Source: Turnera subulata (taxonomy: Eukaryota; Streptophyta; Magnoliopsida; Malpighiales; Passifloraceae). From it: a stretch of DNA of 64,000 nt. The notes under the pieces were generated by a model. The model was not told where the DNA came from. It saw only the letters and a program-made list of their open reading frames with translations, and made no database searches. The stretch is from NCBI GenBank assembly GCA_028386065.3, contig JAKUCV010006157.1:34058-98057 (forward strand), written 5' to 3'. This document shows, piece after piece, positions 1 to 11,357 of this stretch. Position 1 is the first letter of the stretch. Each line of letters opens with the position of its first letter. A program made the translations under genes and the position numbers.

Positions 1-194
1 AGACGATCAATATGGACACTAAAAATTACTCAAGGTCAACCAAACCAAAAGACCCGACCCAAAATCGGTCCAAGACCAAGAAGACTCAAATAAAATCAAT
101 TATCCAATTTTTATCTTTCCGGGCCCCGTCACGGATAAGCTAGGGTCGTACCAGGTTATCAACCTGTTCCTGGTGCCAGATCAAAAAGAACCCA

Positions 195-510
195 GGGATA
201 AACATCCCAAAAATAACAAACCGGGATAGACATCCCAAGCATAGACATGCTTATCACACGAACCCAGATCATGGCCACCACGAAACAGTCTCTAACCATC
301 CGGTCATACCTCTACTTACCACGTGACAATTATATTACCGTCGTCAAAAACCAAACTCACAGGGATCGACATCCCTAACCAAAATACCGAGGATCGACAT
401 CCTCATTACAATTCATTAATTATACTATTATACTTATTCCAAAAGACACAGAAAATCGACACGGGGATAAACATCCCAAAAACCAAGCAAAACACCGGGA
501 TAGACATCCC
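195..510. repeat. Array of short GGGAT-N4-ATCCC hairpins in LTR A1
   Basis: At least six near-identical palindromic motifs occur: 195-208, 223-236, 362-375, 391-402, 464-477 and 497-510. The arms are conserved while the 4-base centre varies (AAAC, AGAC, CGAC). The same array, reversed, is seen at 59823-60204, and a tandem form at 6886-6987. Confidence 0.8.
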
Positions 511-687
511 GAACCCAAACACAGCTAAACCACAGCATCCAACAATGTAATAACACCAAACACAATAACCGAGTAATATAGGCACATATTGAAGGAAATC
601 CATCCTCACCTTAGCCGATTACTCAACTTCGGAAACTATGACTGGTCCGATGCCGGCTCCTCGGGAAACTGCCCGATATCCAAAAAC

Positions 688-1505
688 CTATACAACAAAA
701 TCATACATACACATAAATGCACATATTCGGTATGCTATGACGCCAATACTACGAAATACACCCATCCCGATTCTTATCTGATATTATTATCTTTTATCGA
801 AAATAATTTTCCGAACGTATTTCCGAATATAATTTCGGTACTATACTTTAATTAAAACTCTTTTCAAAATATATTTTCATAAAATAATTATAATTCTCAA
901 AATATTAATCATCATAATTTTCCAGAAAATAATAACCTATTTATAATTTCTAGAAAATATTTTTACAGTTTTTATCTTTTTCTAAATATATAATAATATT
1001 TTCCAACACTAAAATTATAATTACCTTTAATTTCCAAAATACATATTCATATGCATATACCACAATCACAATTTTCCAGCCAAAATAATATACATTTTTA
1101 ATTTCCAGAAATTAATTTCAAGTTACATATATATTTTTTTTCCAATTTAATAATAGTTTCCAAAACAAAACTTAATTATTTAACCAAGTAAATATATTTA
1201 TATTTTATCAAACATACCAGATTTAAATTGGAATTAATTTACTCAAAATAACTATATATTTTTTTCAAAATTGAATATCAGATTATGTTTAAATAAATAT
1301 ATATATAAATATAGTTTTTTTTAATTAATCGGACTGGGCTGAATAGGACCAGGCCCAGGCTCGCACTGTGCAAGCCCAGCCGGCCCACGCCCAACCCAAG
1401 TCAACACAAGCCCACAACCCAGCCCGTTACTATACCCAAGCCCATCAAACCACAACCCGCGACCCGTTCTCACGAAACTGATTTTTGCCAAGAGTCGGGT
1501 CTTAC
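688..1505 (-). other. Predicted intron in LTR copy A1
   Basis: Read on the minus strand, the GC-rich block ends CCGGAG and is followed by GTAAGA (donor at 1505-1504). The AT-rich stretch then runs to TTGTATAG (acceptor ending at 688), after which the conserved GTTTTTGGATATCGGGC segment begins. The same two sites are found in the other family A copies, and the copy at 58650-60788 lacks the intervening DNA. The splicing itself is inferred. Confidence 0.6.
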
Positions 1506-2501
1506 CTCCGGGTCGTGCAGCAGTGACGGCGGCGGAAGGCGCAAGCTCGAGGAAAACGAGGCGAGCACGAGGGAAGGCAAGGCGGCGAAAGGGTTGACGA
1601 CGGCAAACTGAGCGCGGCGGCATCGGCAGCGGGTGCAGAAGCGCAGGAGGCAGGATCCACGGGTCCTCCTCCGGGTCATCGGCGCGTCAGGGAGCTCCAG
1701 GCGGAGGAACGCGACGGGGACAACAGGGGTGAGGTCGCGCCGGTCCTCCGAGCTCGATGGTGGCGGCGGTGGCACGCGACGCGACGTAGATCGGGCCGGC
1801 GTGCACAGTAACCAGAGCTCCTGGGGTGACGGACTGTTCACCTTATTTTTTTCTTCTTTTCTTCTTTTTCGTATTTTCCTCTTCCTTTTTTCTATTTTCT
1901 GATTTTCTTCTTCTTTTTTTTGTTTCTATTTTCCGAATTTTTTTCTTTCTTCTCTTCTTTTTTTTTTTCCTTCCTCTCTCTGTATTTTCTGTTTTCTTTT
2001 TTTTCCTTTTCCTATTTTTCTCTCGTTTTTCTTATTCTTATTCTTCTTCTTTTCTTTTTTTTTTCTTTTTCCTTTCTCTCTTTTCTTTTTTTTTTTCCTC
2101 TCCTTTTCTCTCTTTTTCTTTTTCTCTCTTTTTTTCTTCTCTTCTTCACCCGGTTCCTCCTCCTCTCTTCTTTTATAAACTTTTTTTTACTATTAATCAT
2201 GTGAGTTATCAATAATACAATTCGTCCATATTACGGGCGAATCCGATCCGGACCAGAAAATAACAGATACCTCCTTAGTTATTTTCCGGTGTGATTTTCC
2301 GAGAAATTTCGAAACCCGAAAAATACCAACTTAGTTCCAAAAAATCCGTGGGAAAATCACGAGCGTGGGAAAACCCTCGGTTTCGAAAAACGACTCCCGA
2401 TTTACCTTGAATTAATTACCCAAGATTAATTCAACAGTAAATCACGGTAAATAGACTTTTACAGTCCGGTAAAAATCCAAAATTTTTACCCGGCTGTTAC
2501 A

Positions 2502-4753
2502 TACTAGATGTCTAAGTGTATTCAATTTTATTATTTTCTTTTCCCTTGACTAGTTTCTACATTTCTATCATCCAACCATTATCTCATTATCCCGAGCAGG
2601 CTCGCAGCCTCTCCGCTCGTCTGGATAATAATCAATACCAAACTGTCATCACATAATAGTACTCCCAGTACTCAACTCTCACAATTCTATAGTCAACAAC
2701 AGCAATAGTCTTACTTACATCCATAATTCCAACAGCAACAATAATATCAGCAGCAACAATAATTCCAACAACGTCAACGACAACAATTATTAACCTAATT
2801 CATCACACAACAAACCACACACAACCATAAAGTATCATGCCAGCATCATTGGACACAGTAAGCAAACAACAACTTGATATCACGGGATGTAAATAAATAT
2901 TTACTTAACCTCACCTTAGCCGATTATCAAATACGGAATCCTCAACAGGTTCCAAAGCCGGTTCCACAGGATCTGCTCGATATCGATTCCTAAATAACAA
3001 ATAACAAATGCACACACAAGATGCACATAATCGGTATGCTATGATGCCAATACTACGAAATAACCCATCCCGGTTACTTATCTTTTATTATTATCTTTTA
3101 CCAAAAATATTTAACCGTACGTATATCCGAATATAATTCCGGTACTATACTTTAATTAAAACTCTTTTCAAAATATATTTTCATAAAATAATTATAATTT
3201 CTCAAAATAGTATTTACTATAATTTTTCTGGAATTTATAAAATATATATATATATATATATTTTCCATAATATCTCCATAAAAATTATTATACTTTCCAA
3301 ATATAGTTTCCAATTATTATTTTCTTTAGAAAACTCCATTTCCACAAAATATAACCATATAACTTATTTTTCCGATAATAAATACGAATTTATTGATATA
3401 CATATATATATTTTCTAAAGACAAAATACATTTCCATACCATTATATATTAACATAATAATTAATTTATTTGGAAATATTATTTGCGTTTACTACATATA
3501 TATTTCCAGAAATATTCCCAAAATTTTAATTTTCAAAACATATTTTCCAGATTTTATTTTTATTACTTATTATTATTATTTATTTTTTTTTTAAATTTCC
3601 GGACTGGGCTAAGTGGTACAAGCCCAGCCCAGAACTCAATCCCCCAAAACATCCAGACCACATTAGCCCATTCCCAAGCCCACATAGTTACCAACCCAAC
3701 AACACAGCCCAAATAAAATTATCCCACCAAACTCAACCCAACATGCCAAGCCCAAAAGCAACCCTAGCCCAAACCATAACCCACCCCTACAGCGCCAGGT
3801 CAGACCCGACCCGTGACCCATCCAAACCGGGTCAACATCTTCTCAAGGCTCACCTTGAGTTTGCAGAGGCGGCGGCGAGCGGTGGGCGGGGCAGCACAGA
3901 CGGCGTCGTCGCGGGAAAGAGGAAGGACGGGGGCGGCGCGGCGACTGCAACGGCGAGGCCTGCTGTGGCGGCGGCTGTGACGTGCTGGTGGTCGCTGCTG
4001 CAGGTCGTCCCGTCGTCGCGTGAGGTGGAGGCGGCGAGGAGAAGGTGCGGTTCGCGGGCGGCAGGGGCGGCGGATGGAGAACACCGCTGCTGGAGGAGGA
4101 CGGCGAGGTGGTTCGCGTGGCTGTTGGTGGTGGCGGTCTCGGCAAGGGTGGTGGCGGAAGGGAGGAGGAGAAGAGAGGAAGGCGACGGTGGCTATCGGTC
4201 GCGGTGGGAGGTGGCAGCTGCTCGGTGCAGGGGAAGAAGAAGAGAAGAGGAAAAGAGAAAAGAAAAAGGGAAAAAAAAAGGAAAGAAAGGGAAGAGGAGT
4301 GGCTCGTGTGTGTGTGGTCTCCAAGGTGGTTGGGTTCACGAGAAGAGAAGAGGAGAAAAGGCAGGTCACGGGTATACGGGTCACGGGCACACAGGAGGAA
4401 GACGACAGGGAGAAGAGAAAAAAAAAGAGATAGAAAAGAGAAAAAGAAAAGAAAAGAAGAAAAGAAAGAGAGGCGGGGGCAAAATCGTAATTTCCCGTCC
4501 CGAGTCCAAAAATATGACTTGGGCTCGAAAAATCCGATTAATCCTCCTGAGCGTTGCCCAACTCTCGGAACTGAAAACCGAGGCTCGGTTAGTCGGAAAG
4601 ATACTCCCGAGCGCGGGAAAACCCTCGGTTTTGAAAAACGACTCCCGATTTACCGTAGTAAATTAATTACCCAAGATTAATTCAATAGTAAATCACGGTA
4701 AAACGACTTTTACAGTCCCAGTAAAAATTCAAATTTTTACCGGGGCCTTTACA
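2502..4753 (-). mobile_element. Family A long LTR, copy A2 (interrupted by A1)
   Basis: The minus-strand LTR starts TGTAAAGGCCCCGG at 4753 and follows the order of the family A LTR at 60972-63436, until it is interrupted at 2501/2502 by the insertion of copy A1. It contains a GC-rich block (about 3854-4220), an adjoining purine-rich tract on the plus strand (4220-4480) and an AT-rich block (3090-3600). Long ORFs on both strands of the GC-rich part (for example 3743-4666) reflect base composition, not a recognised protein. No internal retrotransposon sequence is visible on its right side, so it is a solo LTR or a remnant. Confidence 0.75.
2990..3853 (-). other. Predicted intron in LTR copy A2
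   Basis: On the minus strand a donor ACTCAAG|GTGAGC lies at 3854/3853 and an acceptor TTATTTAG|GAATCG at 2990/2989, bracketing AT-rich sequence of 864 bp. Downstream the short second exon ends CGGCTAAG|GTGAGG at about 2930, as in copy A1 and the plus-strand solo LTR. Positions agree with the other family A copies. Confidence 0.6.
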
Positions 4754-5880
4754 CTATGACATGGCACAGAGCTGATGTGTCTGAATGTCCATGTCATTAG
4801 GACTTGATTGATCAAATAAAAAAATTATAGGATTCAATTAAGAATTTTTTTTATAAATTGTAGGACTTCTAAAGATATTAAGCCCTAAAATTTTAAAATT
4901 CTTAATTATAAATTTTATCACAAATCTTGAATACTAAAGTAATAGATTTTAAATTTTAAAATTTTAAACTCTAAAATAATACTAAAATCTTAAACACTAA
5001 CATTCTAAATCTTAAATTCTACATTTAAAATGTTAAAATCCTAAATTTTCAAAGACTTTATATCCACTTAAAAAGTGTAACTCCTAGAATCTTAATTCTC
5101 TAAATTATAAAATCTTAAATCCCAAAGCCCAAAACCTCAAAATCATAAACTCTAAAATTCTAATTCTTAAATCATATATTATAATGACCTAGAGCCCTAA
5201 CTTTAAATATTAAACCCCTAAAATCAAATCTTAAAATATAATTTTAGACGGTAAATGCCAAATAAATTAATTATTATTTAAAATAAGGAATTGAGATTTT
5301 AGATTGTTCTCGATTGGTACGTAAAAATATTTCTAATGTTAAGGTTAGGATTAAGATTTTATGATTTAGAATTTATGATTTAGAGTTTTAAGTTTAATGA
5401 GATGGGATTTTAAAGTTTAGTGCTTTAGATTTCAGGATTCATGATTTTAAATTTATAATTTTAATACCATAAAATTTTAAGTTTTATGGTTAACACTTTA
5501 AGATTAAAAAATTTATGAATTTAAGCTTTAAAGTTTTAATATTTAGGAGTTTAAAATTTTTGAATTTAAAATCTTCTTGTAATTTATAAATAATTTCTAA
5601 TTAAGTTCTATAATTTCAAAATTTTATCATTCAAGTCCTATAATTTATTGATTTGGTTAATCAAGTCCTATTGACGTGGACTTTAAACATGTCGCCATGT
5701 GATGTGTACATGCCACGTCATAGGATAACGGCCAACTCAGCAAAATTAGATGGAAAATGGTGCCTAGGACTTCTTTGATAAACGGTTCAAAATAATAAGA
5801 CTTGATTAATCAAAAAAAAAGTTATAGGACTCAATTGAAAAATACCTAAGAATAATAGGATTTTTAGAACCCTTTAATCC
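4754..5880. repeat. AT-rich inverted-repeat (fold-back) element, left end lost
   Basis: The left arm (about 4757-4870) contains TTAGGACTTGATTGATCAAA and TATAGGATTCAATTAAG. The reverse complement of 5560-5720 contains the matching ATAGGACTTGATTAACCAAA and TATAGGACTTGAATGA. The interior is AT-rich; its left half is made of CTTAAA/CCTAAA-like words and its right half of TTTAGA/TTTAGG-like words, so the interior is also roughly palindromic. The right side carries a further copy of the arm motif at 5785-5850. The end to the left of 4754 is cut by the LTR. No transposase is visible; the superfamily is not assigned. Confidence 0.5.
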
Positions 5881-6231
5881 TAATTGTCACCCTTGTAAAA
5901 TGTGGCTTCTGCCAACAACAACATAATTTTTTTGGTGAATAAAAAATTTAGGTTGAGAGGAGGATTTCAGTTCGGAGTCAAGGCAAATCATCGGGTTCAA
6001 CGAACGCTTACAGTGGTATTGTGACACTCGGGGTCGATGAAGGCGGGAAGTGTACGTCGGTGTCGGGATGAGCATGGACAAGAAGCGGCTTCTCGACGGA
6101 GGGGCACATGAATGAACCGCATCCATACCGGAATAGGAGAGATCCTGAGACTGTGTAAGGATGGGGCTGCACAGTTGGGGTGTTTCATAATTATACGGGT
6201 ATAGGACTGTGTAATTAAGAATAGCTCAAAT
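5881..6231. other. Intergenic or degraded repeat, no gene recognised
   Basis: No convincing coding signal is seen. The last 40 bases (about 6192-6231: a TATAGGACTGTGTAATTAAG run then GAATAGCTCAAAT) resemble the sequence at 19960-19995 on the far side of the solo LTR, so the pre-insertion locus contained two related copies of the leader of a 5S-like repeat. CAAAT at 6227-6231 is the left target duplication of LTR A3. Confidence 0.4.
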
Positions 6232-6885
6232 TGAAGCATCCCGACCCGTATTTACCGTACACAGTAAACACGTGCCGGAACTGTGACAACCCAACCCAAT
6301 AAAGCCCCACAAACAGTGTGTAAATCAATAAATTGGCCAACGGCCCAATAACAAAACTGAAAACCGGCCCTTCGGCCCAACATGGTACTCGTCACCCGAA
6401 CCCCGGGGACATCAACAACAACAACCATCCGGCCCAATGGCCCAACCACAACATACACACAGCAGTAAACTCAACAATATGCACAGCGGAAGACTTATGG
6501 CTCACATGATAACATGTGCAAGCCAAATGCAACTAATGGATCTGAGACCTGTCTGAGGGTACGCTTCAGCTTGCCCCGTACGTTCCTGCACTACAAACAA
6601 CTCATCCTACGGGATGAAACCCCGCAGGCGAGGGGTGAGTCCGAAGCGCTCACCGACGAAAGATAAACAAAGATATATTCAACCATAATACTTTCGAAGT
6701 AAACACAACAGTCATAACATTAAGCTCAAATGTTCACAACACAAGAAAATAACCATAACAACTATACCAAGACCAACGAATGCTTAATTATTTTTATTAC
6801 CAATTTTATCTTCCGGGCCCCGTCACTGGACAAGCTAGGGTCGTACCTGGTTATTAACTAATTCTGGATGCCAGGCCCCACCACA

Positions 6886-6987
6886 ATCCGGGATCAACAT
6901 CCCCATATCTCAAATCCGGGATCAACATCCCAATATCTCAAATCCGGGATCAACATCCCAATATCACAAATCCGGGGTCAACACCCC
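6886..6987. repeat. 28-bp tandem repeats with palindromic core in LTR A3
   Basis: Four units spaced 28 bp apart (CCGGG at 6888, 6916, 6944 and 6972) each contain GGGATCAACATCCC or, in the last, GGGGTCAACACCCC. In the last unit both arms have changed together (A to G and T to C), keeping the stem paired. Confidence 0.85.
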
Positions 6988-7994
6988 AACCAACTAACCC
7001 TCTGCCCATGACACCACAGAACTAGTCTCTAACCATCTAGTCGTACCACTACTTTCCAAGTGACAAATATATCATCATCTCAAATTCCAGTTCGATCCAT
7101 TACTCTTTCATCAATTTCCCAATTTCTATTATCTCAGATTAATTCCACAGACTCAATCTCTTATCTCAAACTCATGACACAAATTATTCAAAATTAACAG
7201 CTCAGCATTATTTCCAACATGTCATACACAAATCTATCACAAACCAACAACAGCACCAACAATTCCACAGCAATCAGGTAATAGTCAATAATTATTCCAG
7301 CAGATCAATCTAGCAACAAAAATACACAAACAACAAAGAAACACACACAGCATTACGAGCACATATCAGGGTTTATCCATCCTCACCTGATGTGTCTCTG
7401 AAATTGCTATCCGGTCAAATCCCGATACCCTATATGTACATATAGGAACACAATAATCACTTATAATGCACAACATAATGATTACGCATGATACCGGTTT
7501 TAGAAATAGTTACACGGCTTGTCTTATTCCAAGTCTAATTCCTATTATTTCCATGTTTTCCTTTAATATGAAATTAGCCTCTTTAATCGATATACCAGTC
7601 ATACTCGATCTTTAAGTTGAAAACCGAAACCGAGCTCCAAGCCGATATCCCGGCCCTTTAGCCCTTTGTCGATAAGGGAAAACATAAACATATTAAAAAA
7701 AATACATATATAAATATACACATATATTTACACATAAATCGATACTAGATTAAACGTAGATCTAGTGTGACCATACTTATGCATATATAGTAGATAATTC
7801 CTTTTTAGCCGTATATGTATTTATGTGATAAATCAAGTTGTAACTTCATTATTTAGCTAAACATAAATCTAGTAGGATATATATATATATATGGTCATTT
7901 ATGAATATATGTTTATAATTCCTAGATAATCATATTTATATTTTTTTAAGCTTAGATTTGACAACTAAATCAAGTAATTAAGTATAACTGGCCT

Positions 7995-10900
7995 TGTAAC
8001 GCCCCGGTTTTCCGTTTTTGGATTTATAAAGAAAATTCCGAGTTCCGGTAATGGAAATAAAATTAATTTATTTTCCCTTCAGATTTATTAATTTTAAGCG
8101 GTAATATGTCGCTTTTGAGCTTTGTCCGACGTAAAACGAGTTTCGGGAAGAAACGCAGCGTAACACGTAGTTTCGGTTTAAACTACGTTGTTTTGGGGGG
8201 GTTTAAAAAAAAAAAAAAGTCAACCTGGCGGGTTAACCCAGCCAGACCAGACGACACGTCGTCTGGCTGGCTAGGTCAAGCCCAGCACAGGCGCGCCCCT
8301 CCTTCCCTTTTTCTTTTTTTCTTTCGTTTTCTTATCTCCTTCAACTTTTCTTTCTTTCTGCCCGTTACTTCCCCACCTAGCCGCCGCCGCCTCAACGGCC
8401 ATGTTTCCCATTATCTCCTCTCGTTTTCCTATCTTCTTCTCCCCTCCATTTTGCCTGGCAACTCTCACGATTCCTTTCCCTCTCTTTTCTTTTCTTCCAT
8501 CTCGTCTTCTTCCCTTCCTCTCACAGAACCCGTCGCCGCCACCATACCTTCTGTTCTCTTTCTCGTGTCGCCGCCGCAGGGACACGAAGCCGCCGCCACC
8601 ACCACTAGTCGCAGAGGAGGCTGGGACGAGGGCTGGCGTGTGCAGAATCGACGAGGCCACCAGTGAGTCGTGCCTTCGACTCCTCCAGTAAGCACCACCT
8701 TGGGTGTTATTTGGTAAGCCACACATCCCTCTCTTTGTTCTTCAAATGGAGTTTTTTTGTGTTGGTTGTACCAAGTGTTGATTTGGATTTCCTTGGCTTG
8801 GCGGCGGATTGTTTGTTGTTGTTGGGTGTTTTGCTGGTGGATTGTGGCGGGGTTTGGTGCTCGGAGGGAGGTGTTGCCGGTTGGTGTGGTCGGATTGCAG
8901 TGTTGTTGTTGGTGTTGGTTTTGGTTTGAATCGAGTGATTGAATGGATGGTGGCAGTGCGTGGTGGTTGCTTCCGGTGAAGCTGTAGAAGTTTTTCCTGC
9001 GGGTTGGCAGTGTTTTTCCGGGTAAGGAATTGTTGCCATAGTTTGCTAAATTTCGTTTTATGCCTGCGGGTGTTGTATTTGAGCTGTATACCCTGTTGGT
9101 TGTTGTTGTTCTGGACAATGGCAGTTGTGTGGGGTTGTTTTTGGGCTCCGGCGAAATTCCGGCGAAGTGACCGGAATCCGGCGAGAACGCACTGTTCCGG
9201 CGAGGGCTCGGAAATTTTCCGGCGAAGGCTCGAATTCCGTCCAACGACATATGTTTCTTGCTTAGACGGTATAATCCTTCGTTTTGTTTCGGTTATGTCA
9301 TGTATTTAAATTTTGGAAAATTATTTACCGAAATACATTTATATTTATACATTTAGTGAATTGTGGATTACCGAGAGTGGAGAGATAGAGTGTGTGGCCG
9401 GGGAGAGCTTACCGACACGAATAGATCATAGGCCGATCAACTCTTGGGCTCGGAAACGACTTTAGGACGGTTTTAGGAAAAACCGAGCCCGGGCCCAATA
9501 ATCTCAATTAAAAGCTTAGGATGTTTAATTGGACTTAAAGTTACGGACTTAAGATCTAATCACGGATAAGTAAATTCACGGACATTAAGAACGGGCTCAA
9601 AGCCCAATTTCATAATCGGTGAAATACGGACTTAAGGAAGTGGGCCCTCGGCCCGGAATTTGTGATTTAAGATTTAGTGGGCCTTAGGCCCGAGAATTTG
9701 TTAATTGACTTAAACCGATGAACCTTAGATCCCTAATCGTGGGAGTTATGGAAGAGAAAATATCCTTTTGGACTTAGGCCCAGAAATCTTATAATTGGAT
9801 AGTTAGGGTCGGGAGGTACTCGATTAGAGCATACCATTAGCATACATACATATTTTATTCCTAAAAATTTGTTTAGCGATTATATTATGTGTCGGTATTC
9901 AGGCACGGGAGATACCTCGAGAACTGTGGACTCGGATCGGGGAGAAGTCATAATCTGCATTTTTAAGGTGACATTACAAGTCTTTTTATATATGTTTTGT
10001 GAATGCATGTTGGTGTGGTTTGTTTGTTTACTTGCCTTGTTTGCTACATGCGATGATTGGAATTGTATGCCTGATTGATCTCACATGTCTAAATTTCTAC
10101 ATGAAAAACTGTTATGAAATATAACATGTAAACTGCTTTGGTGATAATGTATGGTTATGGGCCGCAGGCCCGGATTAAACAGGGACACATACCATTCACA
10201 CTTCCCTGAAAGACATAATGTACTTCAACAGAAAAGTAAAGTGTAATTAAGAATAAAATACTAAATTCTACTGTGGCGTCAGTTGGTAGCCCCGAGGGAG
10301 GGTGGGTACCATCGGGTCACATTATGTTGTTTAGCATGCCCAGGGGATGTAGGTGCACCCCTGGAAGACTTGCACCGGTTAGGTGTGTCTGAGTGCACCC
10401 TCAGGTAGCTAGCGGCCACTCGAGATTTATCAGTGGTTTTTGGCCTCAGAATCTACCCCTTCTGAGGTTCGACATTTGGGTTTCACATCCTGATCTGATC
10501 AGATACGCTACCGAGACTTGACTCACAGTAGAGGGCCCATAATAATAAAAATATTAATAACGATAACAATAAAATAACACATTGAGTTCAGATAATACGA
10601 ACTATAACACAATAAAACATTTATGTGATGGTGTGTGATTCTGATTTGTTTGTATGCTGTACTTGTGCTCGTGAACTACTCACCCTACGAGCATGACTTC
10701 ACTTTCATGTATACTTAGACTTTTAATGTTCACTGAGTAGCCGACTAACATAATCGCCATCGTTGTTTTTTTCAGACTTAGTTAGCGTGCAGACTCACTT
10801 ATACCTTCGACTCGGAGATCAGACGCAGTCACTTCAGCAGGTAGTTGTGCATTATCTCTCGGTGGGATCCATAGGGCCATATGCATGATATTTTCTATCT

Positions 10901-11216
10901 TGAGTATTATTATTATTTTCATCTTCCGCTACATGAGAAATAATTCGTGATGTCATAAATGTTTTACACTTATATCGACGGTGTGCCGGAGTTTAATTTT
11001 GTGATATTATGTCGGCGTGATGCCGTGATGGCTTACTACTTGTTAAGCCGGTTGATCTCATTTACTTTTATGACATCTCGTTGTTAACACACTTTCATGG
11101 AAAATGTTTGTATGCCGAAGTATCGGTTTTTGTACCCCGGGTGTCAAGAGTATTTTGTTAACTTTTTTTTCATTTAATTATTTTATTTTTATTTAATTGG
11201 GGTACGGGCTCTCACA
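7995..11216 (+). repeat. 5' LTR of the family B element
   Basis: It begins TGTAACGCCCCGG and ends GGGCTCTCACA. A pyrimidine-rich leader (8290-8540) and CCG-rich block (8530-8660) are followed by three predicted splice steps: donor TTATTTG|GTAAGC (gt at 8714) with acceptor GGTATTCAG (ending 9902); a 65-nt exon with donor TTTTAAG|GTGACA (gt at 9968) and acceptor TTTTTTTCAG (ending 10775); and a donor CAGCAG|GTAGTT (gt at 10841) that could join an acceptor TTCATATAG (ending 11349) just before the gag start. Splicing is inferred. The 261-aa minus-strand ORF at 8465-9250 recurs in the 3' LTR only because the LTRs are copies. Confidence 0.9.
8240..8272. repeat. Strong hairpin with ACGT centre in the 5' LTR B
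   Basis: The left arm AGCCAGACCAGACGAC (8240-8255) pairs with GTCGTCTGGCTGGCT (8258-8272) with a single bulged base and a 2-base loop. It lies just upstream of the pyrimidine-rich leader and is unchanged in the 3' LTR (15320-15352). The centre holds ACGT, the core bound by bZIP/bHLH factors. Confidence 0.75.
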
Positions 11217-11218
11217 GT

Positions 11219-11230
11219 TGGTAGCAGAGC
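11219..11230 (+). other. Primer-binding site (initiator Met tRNA type)
   Basis: TGGTAGCAGAGC starts two bases after the end of the 5' LTR. It differs at one position from TGGTATCAGAGC, the complement of the 3' end of plant initiator methionine tRNA that primes most plant Ty3/gypsy elements. Confidence 0.8.
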
Positions 11231-11357
11231 GGGCTTCAGATCCTTGGTTTTAAAAGAAAAGTGACCTTAAATTACTAGTGATTTTAGTGTTAAATCCGGT
11301 TTCCTATTTTGAGACTTAAAAGTGTTTTGACTTGTTTGCATTCATATAGGCATCACT

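Larger units (their letters stand above)
1..2501 (-). mobile_element. Family A long LTR, copy A1 (truncated by window edge)
   Basis: On the minus strand the LTR starts TGTAACAGCC at 2501 and runs left beyond the window. Sequence order matches the family A LTRs at 6232-19931, 58051-63436 and (plus strand) 58650-60788: a short conserved U3-like part with the RTTACCGTGATTTAC-like motif, a low-complexity purine/pyrimidine tract (1841-2170), a GC-rich block (1506-1830), an AT-rich block (840-1330), then a hairpin-rich block (195-510). It is inserted into copy A2; the 5 bp to its right (TACTA, 2502-2506) match the uninterrupted site at 60975, so they are the likely target duplication, whose left copy lies outside the window. 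ORFs in the GC-rich part are composition-driven. Confidence 0.8.

Noticed and set aside
1826..2215. Phe/Ser-rich ORFs and the reverse Lys/Arg-rich ORF
   Set aside because: Translation of a simple TTC/TTT tract.
3743..4680. Long overlapping ORFs (up to 307 codons) on both strands
   Set aside because: They lie in the GC-rich and purine-rich part of LTR A2, are rich in Arg/Gly/Glu/Lys, are not kept in other copies and match no family.
8465..9250. 261-codon minus-strand ORF, found again at 15545-16330
   Set aside because: The second occurrence is only the other LTR of the same insertion, so it is no evidence of conservation; the product is low-complexity.
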